Source: Bacillota bacterium (lineage in GTDB: Bacteria > Bacillota > Clostridia > Lachnospirales > Lachnospiraceae). Taken from it: 64,000 nucleotides of DNA. The stretch covers positions 682,001-746,000 of the forward strand of contig JAEXOU010000005.1 of assembly GCA_023439125.1 (NCBI GenBank), in the 5' to 3' direction. The position numbers were made by a program, and so were the translations under genes. Under the pieces are notes generated by a model, which searched no databases, had not been told where the DNA came from, and worked only from the letters and a program-made list of their open reading frames with translations. Below, piece by piece: positions 52,262-60,044 of this stretch (position 1 is its first letter; every line of letters starts with the position of its first letter).

Positions 52262-53476
52262 CTATTTATGTTTAATTCCAAACTTTAATGTAATAACTAA
52301 AAGTATTGGAAATAGGATTGCTACTAATAAACCAGCTTTGATTCCATGCTGTGGTAGTGCATTCGCAACAATGCTAACTATTTCAGGACCGGAAACACAG
52401 CCAATGTCACCCGCCAAGGCAAGAAATGCAAACATTGCAGTCCCGCCCTCACGACAAGCTTTTGCCGCTATACTAAACGTACCTGGCCATAGAATCCCAA
52501 CCGAGAGACCACAAATGCCGCAACCTAGTAATCCAATGATTGCAATCGGCGAAAAGACTGCCATCAGATAACCAGCTACACATAGAAAACAGCTTAGATA
52601 CATGAATTTCTTTAATTCAACTTTATGACCAAACTTACCATAGAATAAACGAGATAATCCCATGAGTACACAGAAAAAACAAGCTCCAAGTAAATCACCT
52701 ATCGTTTTATTGACATGTAATCCCGTCTCTGCAAAATAGGACACCCATTGTGACATGGCTAGTTCGGAGGCACCAGAACAAATCATTATGATGACAAGTA
52801 ACCAAAAAATACGCTTTTTAAGAAGATACTTGACTGGAATCTTTTCTTCTTGATTCACTAAGGTATTGATTGGAACCTTACTAAAAAAGAGGAGATTCAG
52901 AAAAGGTACGATAGCCCAGACTATTGGTATACAATACCAGTGATCACTGCCAATGATTCGAAGAAATATCGTTGATAAGGATATAAACAAAAGACAGCCC
53001 CAACAGTAAAAGGAATGAAGCGTGCTCATCGCTTTTTCCTTTTCATTCGATGGTGTAGCTTCCACAATTGGACTTACCATAACTTCAAGGAGTCCTCCTC
53101 CAATACCGTTTAACATCGTTGCAAGGACTAAGCCTACAAATGGATCTGAAAATATAAAAGGGAAGATACCAATACCAATTAATCCAAGTGTACTCATAAA
53201 GTGAGCAAACATAATACTTCTGCGATACCCAAACCGATCCACATATCTTGCAGATAAGAAATCGGTCAATATTTGTATTCCAAAATTGGCTGCAATTAGA
53301 ATTCCTATTTTATAAAAAGGAATTCCTAGTAATCTTTGATAGATAACAAACAACAAAGGATTTATGTTATTAATAATACCTTGTACCACATATGCTATAT
53401 AGCATGCATAAATTGTACCTTGATAGTTTACATTATGTACTATGTTATTGCTTATCTTTCGATAAATAATAAACAC
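52262..53476 (-). CDS. MFS transporter
   Basis: 404-residue major facilitator protein with about 12 transmembrane helices. The loop 2-3 motif appears as SARYVDRFGYRRSIM, and GIGGGLLEVMVSPIVEA resembles fucose/glucose-type MFS permeases. The start is probably a GTG at 53476 with a weak ribosome-binding site; a later start is possible because about 15 residues precede the first helix. First gene of the transporter-kinase-hydrolase unit. Confidence 0.87.
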   Translation of the reverse strand: MFIIYRKISNNIVHNVNYQGTIYACYIAYVVQGIINNINPLLFVIYQRLLGIPFYKIGILIAANFGIQILTDFLSARYVDRFGYRRSIMFAHFMSTLGLIGIGIFPFIFSDPFVGLVLATMLNGIGGGLLEVMVSPIVEATPSNEKEKAMSTLHSFYCWGCLLFISLSTIFLRIIGSDHWYCIPIVWAIVPFLNLLFFSKVPINTLVNQEEKIPVKYLLKKRIFWLLVIIMICSGASELAMSQWVSYFAETGLHVNKTIGDLLGACFFCVLMGLSRLFYGKFGHKVELKKFMYLSCFLCVAGYLMAVFSPIAIIGLLGCGICGLSVGILWPGTFSIAAKACREGGTAMFAFLALAGDIGCVSGPEIVSIVANALPQHGIKAGLLVAILFPILLVITLKFGIKHK

Positions 53477-53533
53477 CTACTCTCTAGATATTTTATATTC
53501 TTCTTCCTTACTCTGCTAGCCCGTTAACAAAAA

Positions 53534-53610
53534 CAGGTGTCAGACTACGCAAAGATTATCGTTTCATCATCAAGATGAATTACAATCTAAATTGTAGATT
53601 ATGACACCTG
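53534..53610. repeat. 77-bp segment bounded by CAGGTGTCA inverted ends
   Basis: A 9-bp perfect inverted terminal repeat, CAGGTGTCA (53534-53542) and TGACACCTG (53602-53610). The right end continues AATC as in the 269-bp element at 12495. An inner ACAATCTA-AATTGTAGAT hairpin is present. Possibly a minimal relative of that element. It lies between the Fe-transport operon and the MFS gene. Confidence 0.5.
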
Positions 53611-53685
53611 AATCATACAATATAACATTTATAATATCATTCAAACAAATGATAGTCAATAAAGTCGATTGAAACAACAAGAGAT

Positions 53686-53823
53686 TTAATGACAACTGCC
53701 TTGGCAATGCTTACAATCATTTCCACAATGCAAAGATTTCCCTGCCTTCTTATCTTTCACCATACTCCTAATAATAAACCCTACTACAGTCAACAGACCG
53801 ATTATTACGATCATTGTACCCAT
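53686..53823 (-). CDS. FeoB-associated Cys-rich membrane protein
   Basis: A 45-residue protein: one transmembrane helix (MIVIIGLLTVVGFIIRSMV, about 4-22), a short basic stretch, then a C-terminal cluster HCGNDCKHCQGSCH with four cysteines and three histidines. This is the pattern of the small FeoB-associated Cys-rich proteins found after feoB in Firmicutes, thought to assist iron uptake. AGGAGG lies 5 nt before the ATG at 53823. It is 23 nt after feoB and last in the operon. Confidence 0.85.
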   Translation of the reverse strand: MGTMIVIIGLLTVVGFIIRSMVKDKKAGKSLHCGNDCKHCQGSCH

Positions 53824-53846
53824 AAGCACCTCCTAAAACTATCTTT

Positions 53847-56009
53847 TTATGAATTTGCATTCACACTTGATTGATTAATATTTACTAAGCGATTCTCATC
53901 TTTATGTGGCCGAACTAATAGATAAATAAATACTACAAGTAAGATGATTGCAACCACCGTTCCAATCCCGAAGATTCCTTTTGAAATTAACATTCCAATG
54001 TTGAAGATACATAAGGAAACACAGTAAGCTAACAAAGTCTGGTAACCGATTGCAAACCAGAACCATTTTTTGTTGTTCATCTCACGCTTAATTGCACCCA
54101 TAGCGGCAAAACAAGGGGCGCATAATAAGTTAAACACTAAAAAGCTATATGCTGCAATTGCAGTCATACTAGTAGCTAAACTTCCCCAGATTTCTAGACC
54201 ATCTTCTGCAACTTCACCAAAACCATAGAGAATACCAAAGGTACCTACTACATTTTCTTTCGCAACTAAACCGGTAAGGGCTGCCACTGCTGACTTCCAG
54301 TCTCCCCATCCAAGTGGCTGAAAGATTGGTGCAATGATTCCACCAAGCTTAGCAAGAATGCTATCATTCATATCATCTACCATGCCAAAACCATCATCTC
54401 CAAAACCAAAGCTCTGTGCAAACCAAATAACGATTGTTGATAAAAGTATGACAGTACCTGCCTTTTTGATAAAGGACCAGCCACGTTCCCACATACTACG
54501 CATAATATTGGATACTGTAGGCATATGATATGCTGGTAATTCAATAACAAATGGTGCTGGGTCTCCTGCAAATATCTTTGTCTTCTTTAGGATAATTCCA
54601 GAGCAAATAATAGCTGCTATTCCCACAAAGTAAGCACTTGGTGCTACCCAAGAAGCTCCACCAAATAATGCACCAGCAATCAATGCAATGATCGGTAATT
54701 TGGCACTACAAGGAATGAATGTAGTTGTCATTATTGTCATCTTACGGTCTCGATCATTTTCAATTGTTCGTGAAGCCATAATTCCAGGAACACCACACCC
54801 TGTTCCTATTAACATTGGAATAAAGGATTTACCTGATAACCCGAATTTACGGAAGATTCGATCCATAATAAATGCAATACGTGCCATGTAACCACAGCTT
54901 TCTAAAAATGCAAGAAACGCAAATAATACAAGCATCTGTGGAACAAATCCTAGAACAGCTCCTACACCACCAATAATACCATCAACTAATAAACCAGTTA
55001 GCCAATCAGCACAACCGATTGCCTCTAAGCCTTTTTGTGCAGCTGGAATAATCCATTCTCCAAATAAAGTATCATTCGTCCAGTCGGTTAAAAAGGCACC
55101 TACCGTAGTGACTGAAACGTAATATACAACGAACATAACTGCAGAAAAAATCGGTAATGCAAGCCAACGATTTGTTACAATACGATCAATCTTATCGGAA
55201 GTCGTCAAACCGCCCTTATTTTTCTTAACGTAACAGCGTTGAATGATGGATGAGATATAGAGATAACGTTCATTTGTTATAATACTTTCTGCATCATCAT
55301 CCATCTCCTGCTCACAACGATTAATATCACCTTCTACATGAGCAGTAATCTGGTCAGCAATGTCGAGCTGCTGAATTACTTTCTCGTCTCGTTCAAAAAT
55401 CTTAATTGCATACCAGCGTTGTTTTGCTTCTTCCATGTCATGTAATACTGCTTCTTCAATATGTGCTAGCGCATGTTCTACACAGCCTGCAAAACTATGT
55501 TGAGGAATCACAGCTTCTTTTGTTGTTGCTACTGAAATTGCCTGATTTGCGGCCTCAATAATATGAGTGCCTTTTAACGCCGAGATTTCAACCACCTTAC
55601 AACCAAGTTCTTTCGCTAAATTTTTTGTATCTAACTTATCACCATTTTTCTCAACAAGGTCCATCATATTAACTGCAACTACAACAGGAATTCCAAGCTC
55701 CACCAACTGAGTTGTTAAATATAAATTTCTTTCAAGATTCGTTCCATCAATAATATTCAATATTGCATCTGGGCGTTCATGAACCAAGAAATTTCTTGCA
55801 ACTACTTCTTCTAATGTATACGGAGATAATGAATAAATTCCTGGTAAATCAATGATGATAACATCTTTATTTCCTTTTAGTCTACCTTCTTTTTTCTCAA
55901 CTGTTACACCTGGCCAGTTTCCAACAAATTGATTGGAACCAGTGAGTGCATTAAATAATGTCGTTTTTCCGCAGTTTGGATTTCCTGCTAATGCAATTTT
56001 TATTGACAT
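53847..56009 (-). CDS. feoB: Ferrous iron transporter FeoB
   Basis: 720-residue Fe(II) permease with a cytoplasmic G protein domain. G1 is GNPNCGKTT (residues 9-17), G3 DLPGIYS, G4 VNMMD, and a GDI-like helical region spans about 170-260. The membrane part has Gate motifs (FVPQMLVLFAFLAFLESCGYMAR, PMLIGTGCGVPGIMASR) and CxxxxPC-like cysteines near PFIPCSAKLPII. AAGGA lies before the ATG. It is downstream of two feoA genes, and a TTAGTATTTACTAA palindrome lies at 56158-56171 in the gap. Confidence 0.97.
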   Translation of the reverse strand: MSIKIALAGNPNCGKTTLFNALTGSNQFVGNWPGVTVEKKEGRLKGNKDVIIIDLPGIYSLSPYTLEEVVARNFLVHERPDAILNIIDGTNLERNLYLTTQLVELGIPVVVAVNMMDLVEKNGDKLDTKNLAKELGCKVVEISALKGTHIIEAANQAISVATTKEAVIPQHSFAGCVEHALAHIEEAVLHDMEEAKQRWYAIKIFERDEKVIQQLDIADQITAHVEGDINRCEQEMDDDAESIITNERYLYISSIIQRCYVKKNKGGLTTSDKIDRIVTNRWLALPIFSAVMFVVYYVSVTTVGAFLTDWTNDTLFGEWIIPAAQKGLEAIGCADWLTGLLVDGIIGGVGAVLGFVPQMLVLFAFLAFLESCGYMARIAFIMDRIFRKFGLSGKSFIPMLIGTGCGVPGIMASRTIENDRDRKMTIMTTTFIPCSAKLPIIALIAGALFGGASWVAPSAYFVGIAAIICSGIILKKTKIFAGDPAPFVIELPAYHMPTVSNIMRSMWERGWSFIKKAGTVILLSTIVIWFAQSFGFGDDGFGMVDDMNDSILAKLGGIIAPIFQPLGWGDWKSAVAALTGLVAKENVVGTFGILYGFGEVAEDGLEIWGSLATSMTAIAAYSFLVFNLLCAPCFAAMGAIKREMNNKKWFWFAIGYQTLLAYCVSLCIFNIGMLISKGIFGIGTVVAIILLVVFIYLLVRPHKDENRLVNINQSSVNANS

Positions 56010-56157
56010 ATTTATTCCTTCTTTCTATTTTATTTATCAATCCGCTCTTTGATTTGCTTCGAACGTTTCATTGTTTTCGCTCGTGTGTCAATGTAAAACC
56101 TACTCTCGTTTCTTATGTTCGTATATGCTTACTTATTTTATATGTAGCTTACTATCG

Positions 56158-56171
56158 TTAGTATTTACTAA
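56158..56171. promoter_or_regulatory. Candidate DtxR-type operator between feoA and feoB
   Basis: TTAGTATTTACTAA, palindromic arms TTAGTA/TACTAA, differing at the centre only from the palindrome over the feo -10 box at 56732-56745. Confidence 0.5.
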
Positions 56172-56207
56172 CTTAATAGTAAAAAAAATATGGTACCTAT
56201 ATGTTCT

Positions 56208-56429
56208 TTATTCTACTTCTATTTTCTCAGCATCCAGTTTACGCAGTGAAAGTTCATAGCCTCGCACTGTAATCTCAATCGGATCACCCAAAGGTGCAAC
56301 TTTTCTTAAATAAAGTTCTACTCCTTTTGTAATTCCCATATCCATAATACGGCGTCTTACAGCACCTTCTCCATGAAGTTTCAAAACCTTTACCGTTTCC
56401 CCGCATTTAATATCTCTTAAAGTCTTCAT
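56208..56429 (-). CDS. feoA: FeoA-domain protein (second copy)
   Basis: 73-residue SH3-like FeoA protein, a small cytoplasmic partner of FeoB. Family pattern: LRDIKCGETVKVLKLHGEGAVRRRIMDMGITKGVELYLRKVAPLGDPIEITVRGYELSLRKLDA, the usual G-x-G and RR-IMDMG motif. AAGGAG lies before the ATG. It is 17 nt after the first feoA copy and about 200 nt before feoB. Confidence 0.93.
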   Translation of the reverse strand: MKTLRDIKCGETVKVLKLHGEGAVRRRIMDMGITKGVELYLRKVAPLGDPIEITVRGYELSLRKLDAEKIEVE

Positions 56430-56446
56430 TTTTTTACTTTCTCCTT

Positions 56447-56656
56447 TTACACCATGATTTTATTTGCCATCTCTTTATTGATTGCCACTCTGGAGTCTTT
56501 AATTTTAACAATCAAATTACCACTGATCTCCGAAACAACTGTAACCACACTACCGGTTACAAAACCCAAACTTTCAAGAAACTTTCTTGTTTCTTCCTTA
56601 CCGCCGATCTTTTTAATCACATTATTTTCACCAGTTTTTGATAATGATAAAGGCAT
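56447..56656 (-). CDS. FeoA-domain protein (first copy)
   Basis: 69-residue FeoA-type protein. It has the shorter form of the motif, GKEETRKFLESLGFVTGSVVTVVSE, and VAINKEMANKIMV at the end. It is the first gene behind the feo promoter and differs clearly from the second FeoA copy. Tandem FeoA genes are common in clostridia. Confidence 0.88.
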   Translation of the reverse strand: MPLSLSKTGENNVIKKIGGKEETRKFLESLGFVTGSVVTVVSEISGNLIVKIKDSRVAINKEMANKIMV

Positions 56657-56731
56657 TATGATTCATCTTCTTTCTTTTCATATTATGTAATTATAGCAAT
56701 TCATGAGAAATATTACCAAATACTCTTGTGG

Positions 56732-56762
56732 TTAGTATATACTAATTGAAATTAGTTGTCAA
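56732..56762 (-). promoter_or_regulatory. feo promoter with overlapping palindromic operator
   Basis: Minus strand TTGACA (56762-56757), a 17-nt spacer, TATACT (56739-56734). The perfect palindrome TTAGTATATACTAA (56732-56745) covers the -10 box, an ideal place for an iron-sensing repressor of the DtxR type. Confidence 0.72.
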
Positions 56763-56794
56763 TAATTAAAAAATTGCTCTGTAATATATCTTTG

Positions 56795-56933
56795 ATAATA
56801 ACTATAAGCGAATTAAGCTGTTAGTTAAAAATATTGATACGAATAATTAATGCTATTTGATAAAGATATTGTCACGAATAATTAATGCTGTTAGATAAAG
56901 ATATTGATATGAAGCAATTATATAATGTATAAT
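56795..56933. repeat. 35-bp tandem repeat, about 3.5 degenerate units
   Basis: Clear units at 56829-56863 and 56864-56898 share ATATTG, ACGAATAATTAATGCT and TAGATAA-type blocks. Degenerate units flank both (56795-56828 and from 56899). They lie in the 448-nt gap between the divergent feo and VOC genes; the rest of the gap holds the two promoters. Confidence 0.65.
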
Positions 56934-57033
56934 ATTACCATACGGATGGCTAGCTTAGGTGGATGATATTTAATGTGGTAATAAAGAGAAAGTAGTTTGA
57001 ATAAGCAGTGTATGGGGTGGTTTTAATTTTTTG

Positions 57034-57076
57034 AACATGTCATACTGTTGTCATGTTTATCAAGCTAATATATAAA
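57034..57076 (+). promoter_or_regulatory. Promoter of the VOC gene with palindrome
   Basis: TTGTCA (57048-57053), a 17-nt spacer, TATAAA (57071-57076). The -35 box lies in an imperfect 24-bp palindrome (57034-57057, ends AACATG/CATGTT) that looks like a repressor site. Confidence 0.55.
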
Positions 57077-57104
57077 TAAAATATGATTACTGGAGGAAAA
57101 GTTT

Positions 57105-57518
57105 ATGAATGGTATGAATGCTAATGTGGGTGTAGGTCTGTTGGTTCAAGATATCGGAAAGATGGTTTCTTTTTATAGAAACGTCATGGAATTTGAAACC
57201 GACTGGGACGGTGGATTATTTGCTGAGTTTAAAACAAACAGCGGTCCTTTATCTTTATTTATGTATGATCGAAAAGCTTTTGCGGAAGCTGTAGGTGAGT
57301 CCTATTACCCACCGAAGGGAATTAACCTGACTATGGAAATTGGCATTTGGCTACCAAAATTTTCTGATGTTGATAGAGAATACGAGCGATTATTGACACT
57401 TGGAGTAAAGTCATTCTCAGGTGAACCTGTAACCTATCCATTCGGGATACGTAATTTTTATATTGCAGATCCTGAAGGTAATTTGCTTGAGATTGGAAGT
57501 AGCGGGAATGAGGAATAA
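57105..57518 (+). CDS. VOC (glyoxalase/dioxygenase-fold) protein
   Basis: 137-residue single VOC module pair (vicinal oxygen chelate superfamily: glyoxalases, dioxygenases, bleomycin-type resistance). Typical pattern: VGLLVQDIGKMVSFYRNVMEFE at the start and NFYIADPEGNLLEIGS at the end, whose Glu is the usual metal ligand. The first-strand ligand position is not a clear His, so metal dependence is uncertain. GGAGG lies before the ATG at 57105. It lies next to a DtxR-type regulator. Confidence 0.85.
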   Translation: MNGMNANVGVGLLVQDIGKMVSFYRNVMEFETDWDGGLFAEFKTNSGPLSLFMYDRKAFAEAVGESYYPPKGINLTMEIGIWLPKFSDVDREYERLLTLGVKSFSGEPVTYPFGIRNFYIADPEGNLLEIGSSGNEE

Positions 57519-57568
57519 ATTTGTGCTTTAGGAAAAATTGATGTAGCATGCTTCAATAAATAATTTTA

Positions 57569-57621
57569 TTGCTATTTTACCTAACTATGTTATACTGATT
57601 CTAGTTAGTTTTCTCAAACTA
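57569..57621 (+). promoter_or_regulatory. Promoter/operator region of the DtxR-type gene
   Basis: TTGCTA (57569-57574), a 16-nt spacer, TATACT (57591-57596). CTAACTA (57581-57587) and TAGTTAG (57602-57608) flank the -10 box as an inverted repeat, followed by TAGTTT-TCTC-AAACTA (57606-57621). Suggests autoregulation. Confidence 0.5.
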
Positions 57622-57646
57622 TATGTTGTAAAGGAAAAGGATTACT

Positions 57647-58012
57647 ATGAATGTAAATGAATCTGCAGAGAATTATTTAGAAACAATTTTAAATCTCAGT
57701 AAAAAACTACCGGTTGTTCGGTCTGTTGATATTGCAAACGAACTTAACTTTAAAAAGTCAAGTGTTAGTGTCGCAATGAAGCATTTACGCGAAAATGAAT
57801 ATATTACAGTAACTGAAGCTGGTTTTATCTATCTTACCGACTCTGGAAAAGAGATAGCTGAGATGATTTATGAGCGACATTCCTTAATTTCATCCTGGTT
57901 GATATCACTTGGAGTAGATAAACAAACTGCGGATGAAGATGCCTGCAAAATGGAGCATGTCATTAGTAAAAAAAGTTTTGAAGCAATTAAAGCATATGTG
58001 ATGAAAGAATGA
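57647..58012 (+). CDS. DtxR/IdeR-type iron-dependent regulator (short form)
   Basis: 121-residue metal-sensing repressor. An N-terminal winged helix (NESAENYLETIL, VRSVDIANELNFKKSSVSVAMKHL) is followed by the dimerisation/metal domain with ERHSLI and DEDACKMEHVIS. The Cys in the latter motif, with Glu and His after it, matches the iron-type (DtxR/IdeR) ligand set rather than manganese-type MntR. It ends after this domain, without the SH3-like third domain. AAGGA lies before the ATG. Its likely targets are the feo palindromes 1 kb away. Confidence 0.9.
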   Translation: MNVNESAENYLETILNLSKKLPVVRSVDIANELNFKKSSVSVAMKHLRENEYITVTEAGFIYLTDSGKEIAEMIYERHSLISSWLISLGVDKQTADEDACKMEHVISKKSFEAIKAYVMKE

Positions 58013-58079
58013 GTATTGTTGCATTTTTTGCACAGTGTTTTAGAATTCCCAAATTAATACGCAAATACTGATTAACCAA

Positions 58080-58110
58080 CAAGGAGCTGTACTAATGCGA
58101 CAGCTCCTTG
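58080..58110. terminator. Bidirectional terminator
   Basis: An 11-bp perfect stem, CAAGGAGCTGT/ACAGCTCCTTG, with a 9-nt loop between convergent genes. Confidence 0.65.
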
Positions 58111-58123
58111 TGATTACATAGAT

Positions 58124-58444
58124 TTATTTTGTTTTAGTCACACGTTTTTTCTTTTTAGTGACTATCTCTTTCTTCTGCAGTTCTTCCATTTTTAACATTT
58201 CTTTTTTTCTCTCATTGACTTCTTTTTCATGCTCTAATCGACTTTCAATTGCTAATTTGCTATACTCCTTTTGTAATACTTCATTTTCTAAGGATAAATA
58301 TTTTTCGAAAGAAAATGGAATGAAAAAGAATTTCTCGTCCTTAACCTGTTCAAATTTTACAGTAATTCGTTTTGGATTCTCATCAATGATGGTACCAATT
58401 CCGTATTTGTTATGAAAAACTTTTTCATTTAGTAATGGATTCAT
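58124..58444 (-). CDS. Small protein with Tudor/CarD-like N-terminal motif
   Basis: 106 residues. The N-terminus VFHNKYGIGTIIDENPKRITVKFE resembles the small beta-barrel (Tudor/KOW-like) modules of CarD-type and helicase C-terminal domains. A KFFFIPFSFEKYL segment follows, then a charged helix (about 55-90) and a Lys-rich tail KKKKRVTKTK that suggests nucleic acid binding. AGGAG lies before the ATG at 58444. Family not certain; the Tudor-like reading is an inference. Confidence 0.6.
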   Translation of the reverse strand: MNPLLNEKVFHNKYGIGTIIDENPKRITVKFEQVKDEKFFFIPFSFEKYLSLENEVLQKEYSKLAIESRLEHEKEVNERKKEMLKMEELQKKEIVTKKKKRVTKTK

Positions 58445-58774
58445 TATCTTACTCCTCTCCATATTGATTGATTCGATTTTGATTTTAATGGTTTTATCTC
58501 ATCCAATAAATAAAGCAACTTATCGCCAACCCAAACCCCATAAATTTTCGGTTTTACTCTGTATATTTCTTTTGAATCAATCGATGACCAATCAATATAT
58601 CACTTATATTTTATCAGATTTCAAAGTTATTTGTAAGTACTACTTCTTACTTTTTAAACTTTCTTACTTTTATAATCCTTGATTTTTAAACTATTGTTTA
58701 TATCATGTAAAAAAAGTGCTACTATGATTTTTACATCAATCGTAACACTTTAACTAACTCTCTCTTCTATTAAT
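58445..58774. other. 330-nt gap
   Basis: AT-rich DNA with no supported gene. A 72-codon plus-strand open frame here (58464-58682) has no ribosome-binding site and no recognisable protein. The only structure seen is the terminator at 58709-58751. Confidence 0.6.
58709..58751 (-). terminator. Terminator of the phosphatase-family gene
   Basis: Stem AAAGTG.TAC/GTA.CACTTT with an internal AT pairing, followed by seven T in the minus direction. Confidence 0.7.
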
Positions 58775-59857
58775 TTAGTCATTTAAGATAAATCGCATAG
58801 TTACTGGATTGTGATCAGAATATAAAAATCCTGAATCCACATGGTTTACTTCTTCTACTGTAATATTATCTGAGATAATAAATCCATCAATGGCTATTAC
58901 AAAGCTTTCACCCTTTACATATTCACCATCTGCTAATCGGCAAGTTGGTACCAACTGTTCTGTAATCTCTGGCTTTGCAAAGTTAAAATATTCTGGTAGT
59001 ACGGATGTATCGAATTTCTTTGCCCAGCTATAATCAAATGCTTCCGTATGATATATCTCAGATGAATTGCCTAATACATCTTGATTGAAATCACCACCAA
59101 CAATAATATAGTTTCCAGCTTTATATTTTTCTTTCATATCAGCGACTAATAATGCAACTTGTCGTTCTACCGTTGTCGGCTCATTACTGTATGCTGACAA
59201 GTGAACATTGTAAAGGAATAATTTTTTACCATTCTCAACCTCTATCTCAGAAACACTATAACAACGGTCTAAATCTACAAATTTAGATAGTCCAGAATCA
59301 ATTGGTAAACTTCTTCGGATTACTTGATTCATCTTAAAGTTTGACAATGTTACAATACCAGAATAAGATTTTCCATGAGGTTCTAAGATTGGATAGAATA
59401 AATATGGAGAATCAAAATTTACTGCGATTGCACTCGTCATATCCGAAAAAGCATCCTGAACCATCTCATATTGATTAACATGATAGCTTCTTGTCGAATT
59501 CATATCGACTTCTTGAAGAAATGCAAAATCTGGATTCTGCTCTAAAACTAATCCAATTGAACCATTTGTGTTCATTAAAACAGCTTCTTTACTAAATGCT
59601 CTTGATTCCGTTCCACCATCCATGAAAAAACCGTAATCGCTACTGTAAGCTCCAAAACCAATGTTATATGTTATAATTGTATATTTTGTATTAGCTTGTG
59701 CAACTTTAGTGACTGGATTATGAATTGTAATTACTTGATTATCCTCAATACGGTAATAAGTAATAAAAAAATAAATCAAATAACAGATAACCAAAGCCAC
59801 CACAAACAATACGATACCAATGAATACTTTTAATAATGTTTTAACTCCAAATTTCAA
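58775..59857 (-). CDS. Membrane-anchored endonuclease/exonuclease/phosphatase family protein
   Basis: 360-residue protein of the EEP (DNase I-like) superfamily. One N-terminal transmembrane helix (VFIGIVLFVVALVICYLIYFFI, residues about 10-32) is followed by the catalytic domain on the outer face. EEP motifs are TYNIGFGAY, FLQEVDMN, GGDFNQD and SDHNPVTM, with the paired Asp/His metal and catalytic residues. It may be a phosphodiesterase, a sphingomyelinase-like enzyme or a nuclease. TTG start at 59857 with GAGGG upstream. It stands alone. Confidence 0.85.
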   Translation of the reverse strand: MKFGVKTLLKVFIGIVLFVVALVICYLIYFFITYYRIEDNQVITIHNPVTKVAQANTKYTIITYNIGFGAYSSDYGFFMDGGTESRAFSKEAVLMNTNGSIGLVLEQNPDFAFLQEVDMNSTRSYHVNQYEMVQDAFSDMTSAIAVNFDSPYLFYPILEPHGKSYSGIVTLSNFKMNQVIRRSLPIDSGLSKFVDLDRCYSVSEIEVENGKKLFLYNVHLSAYSNEPTTVERQVALLVADMKEKYKAGNYIIVGGDFNQDVLGNSSEIYHTEAFDYSWAKKFDTSVLPEYFNFAKPEITEQLVPTCRLADGEYVKGESFVIAIDGFIISDNITVEEVNHVDSGFLYSDHNPVTMRFILND

Positions 59858-59904
59858 ACTTTAACCCTCTATCTTTCTAACAAATACATTTCACCAAATA
59901 AATC

Positions 59905-59975
59905 CTAGCGTCCTTCCTTTTGGACGCTTTTTTTATTGAATAGGGAAGTTCAAAGAACTTTCCTATTCAATAAAA
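59905..59975. repeat. Composite hairpin element, copy 7
   Basis: AGCGTCC/GGACGCT with a T-run, then a stem TATTGAATAGG.../...CCTATTCAATA (59930-59951 with 59955-59976, one G-T pair). The core is GAAGTTC/GAACTTTC instead of GAAATTC/GAATTTC and the loop is AAA. Both strands of the core changed together. Confidence 0.75.
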
Positions 59976-60003
59976 AGAAGATGCTCTAGAAACATCTTCT
60001 TTC
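59970..60003 (-). terminator. Terminator of the chemoreceptor gene
   Basis: Stem AAGAAGATG/CATCTTCTT with a 9-nt loop, followed in the minus direction by TTTTTATTG, which belongs to hairpin element copy 7. Confidence 0.78.
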
Positions 60004-60044
60004 TACTAACTTTTCTTTTGTCTAACTTCTAATCTGGCTTTATA

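Noticed and set aside
56829..56933. Possible CRISPR array
   Set aside because: The 35-bp units are directly adjacent with no unique spacers, there are only about three units, and there are no cas genes.
58464..58682. 72-codon plus-strand open frame
   Set aside because: Low-complexity hydrophobic and aromatic composition, no Shine-Dalgarno sequence, in AT-rich intergenic DNA.
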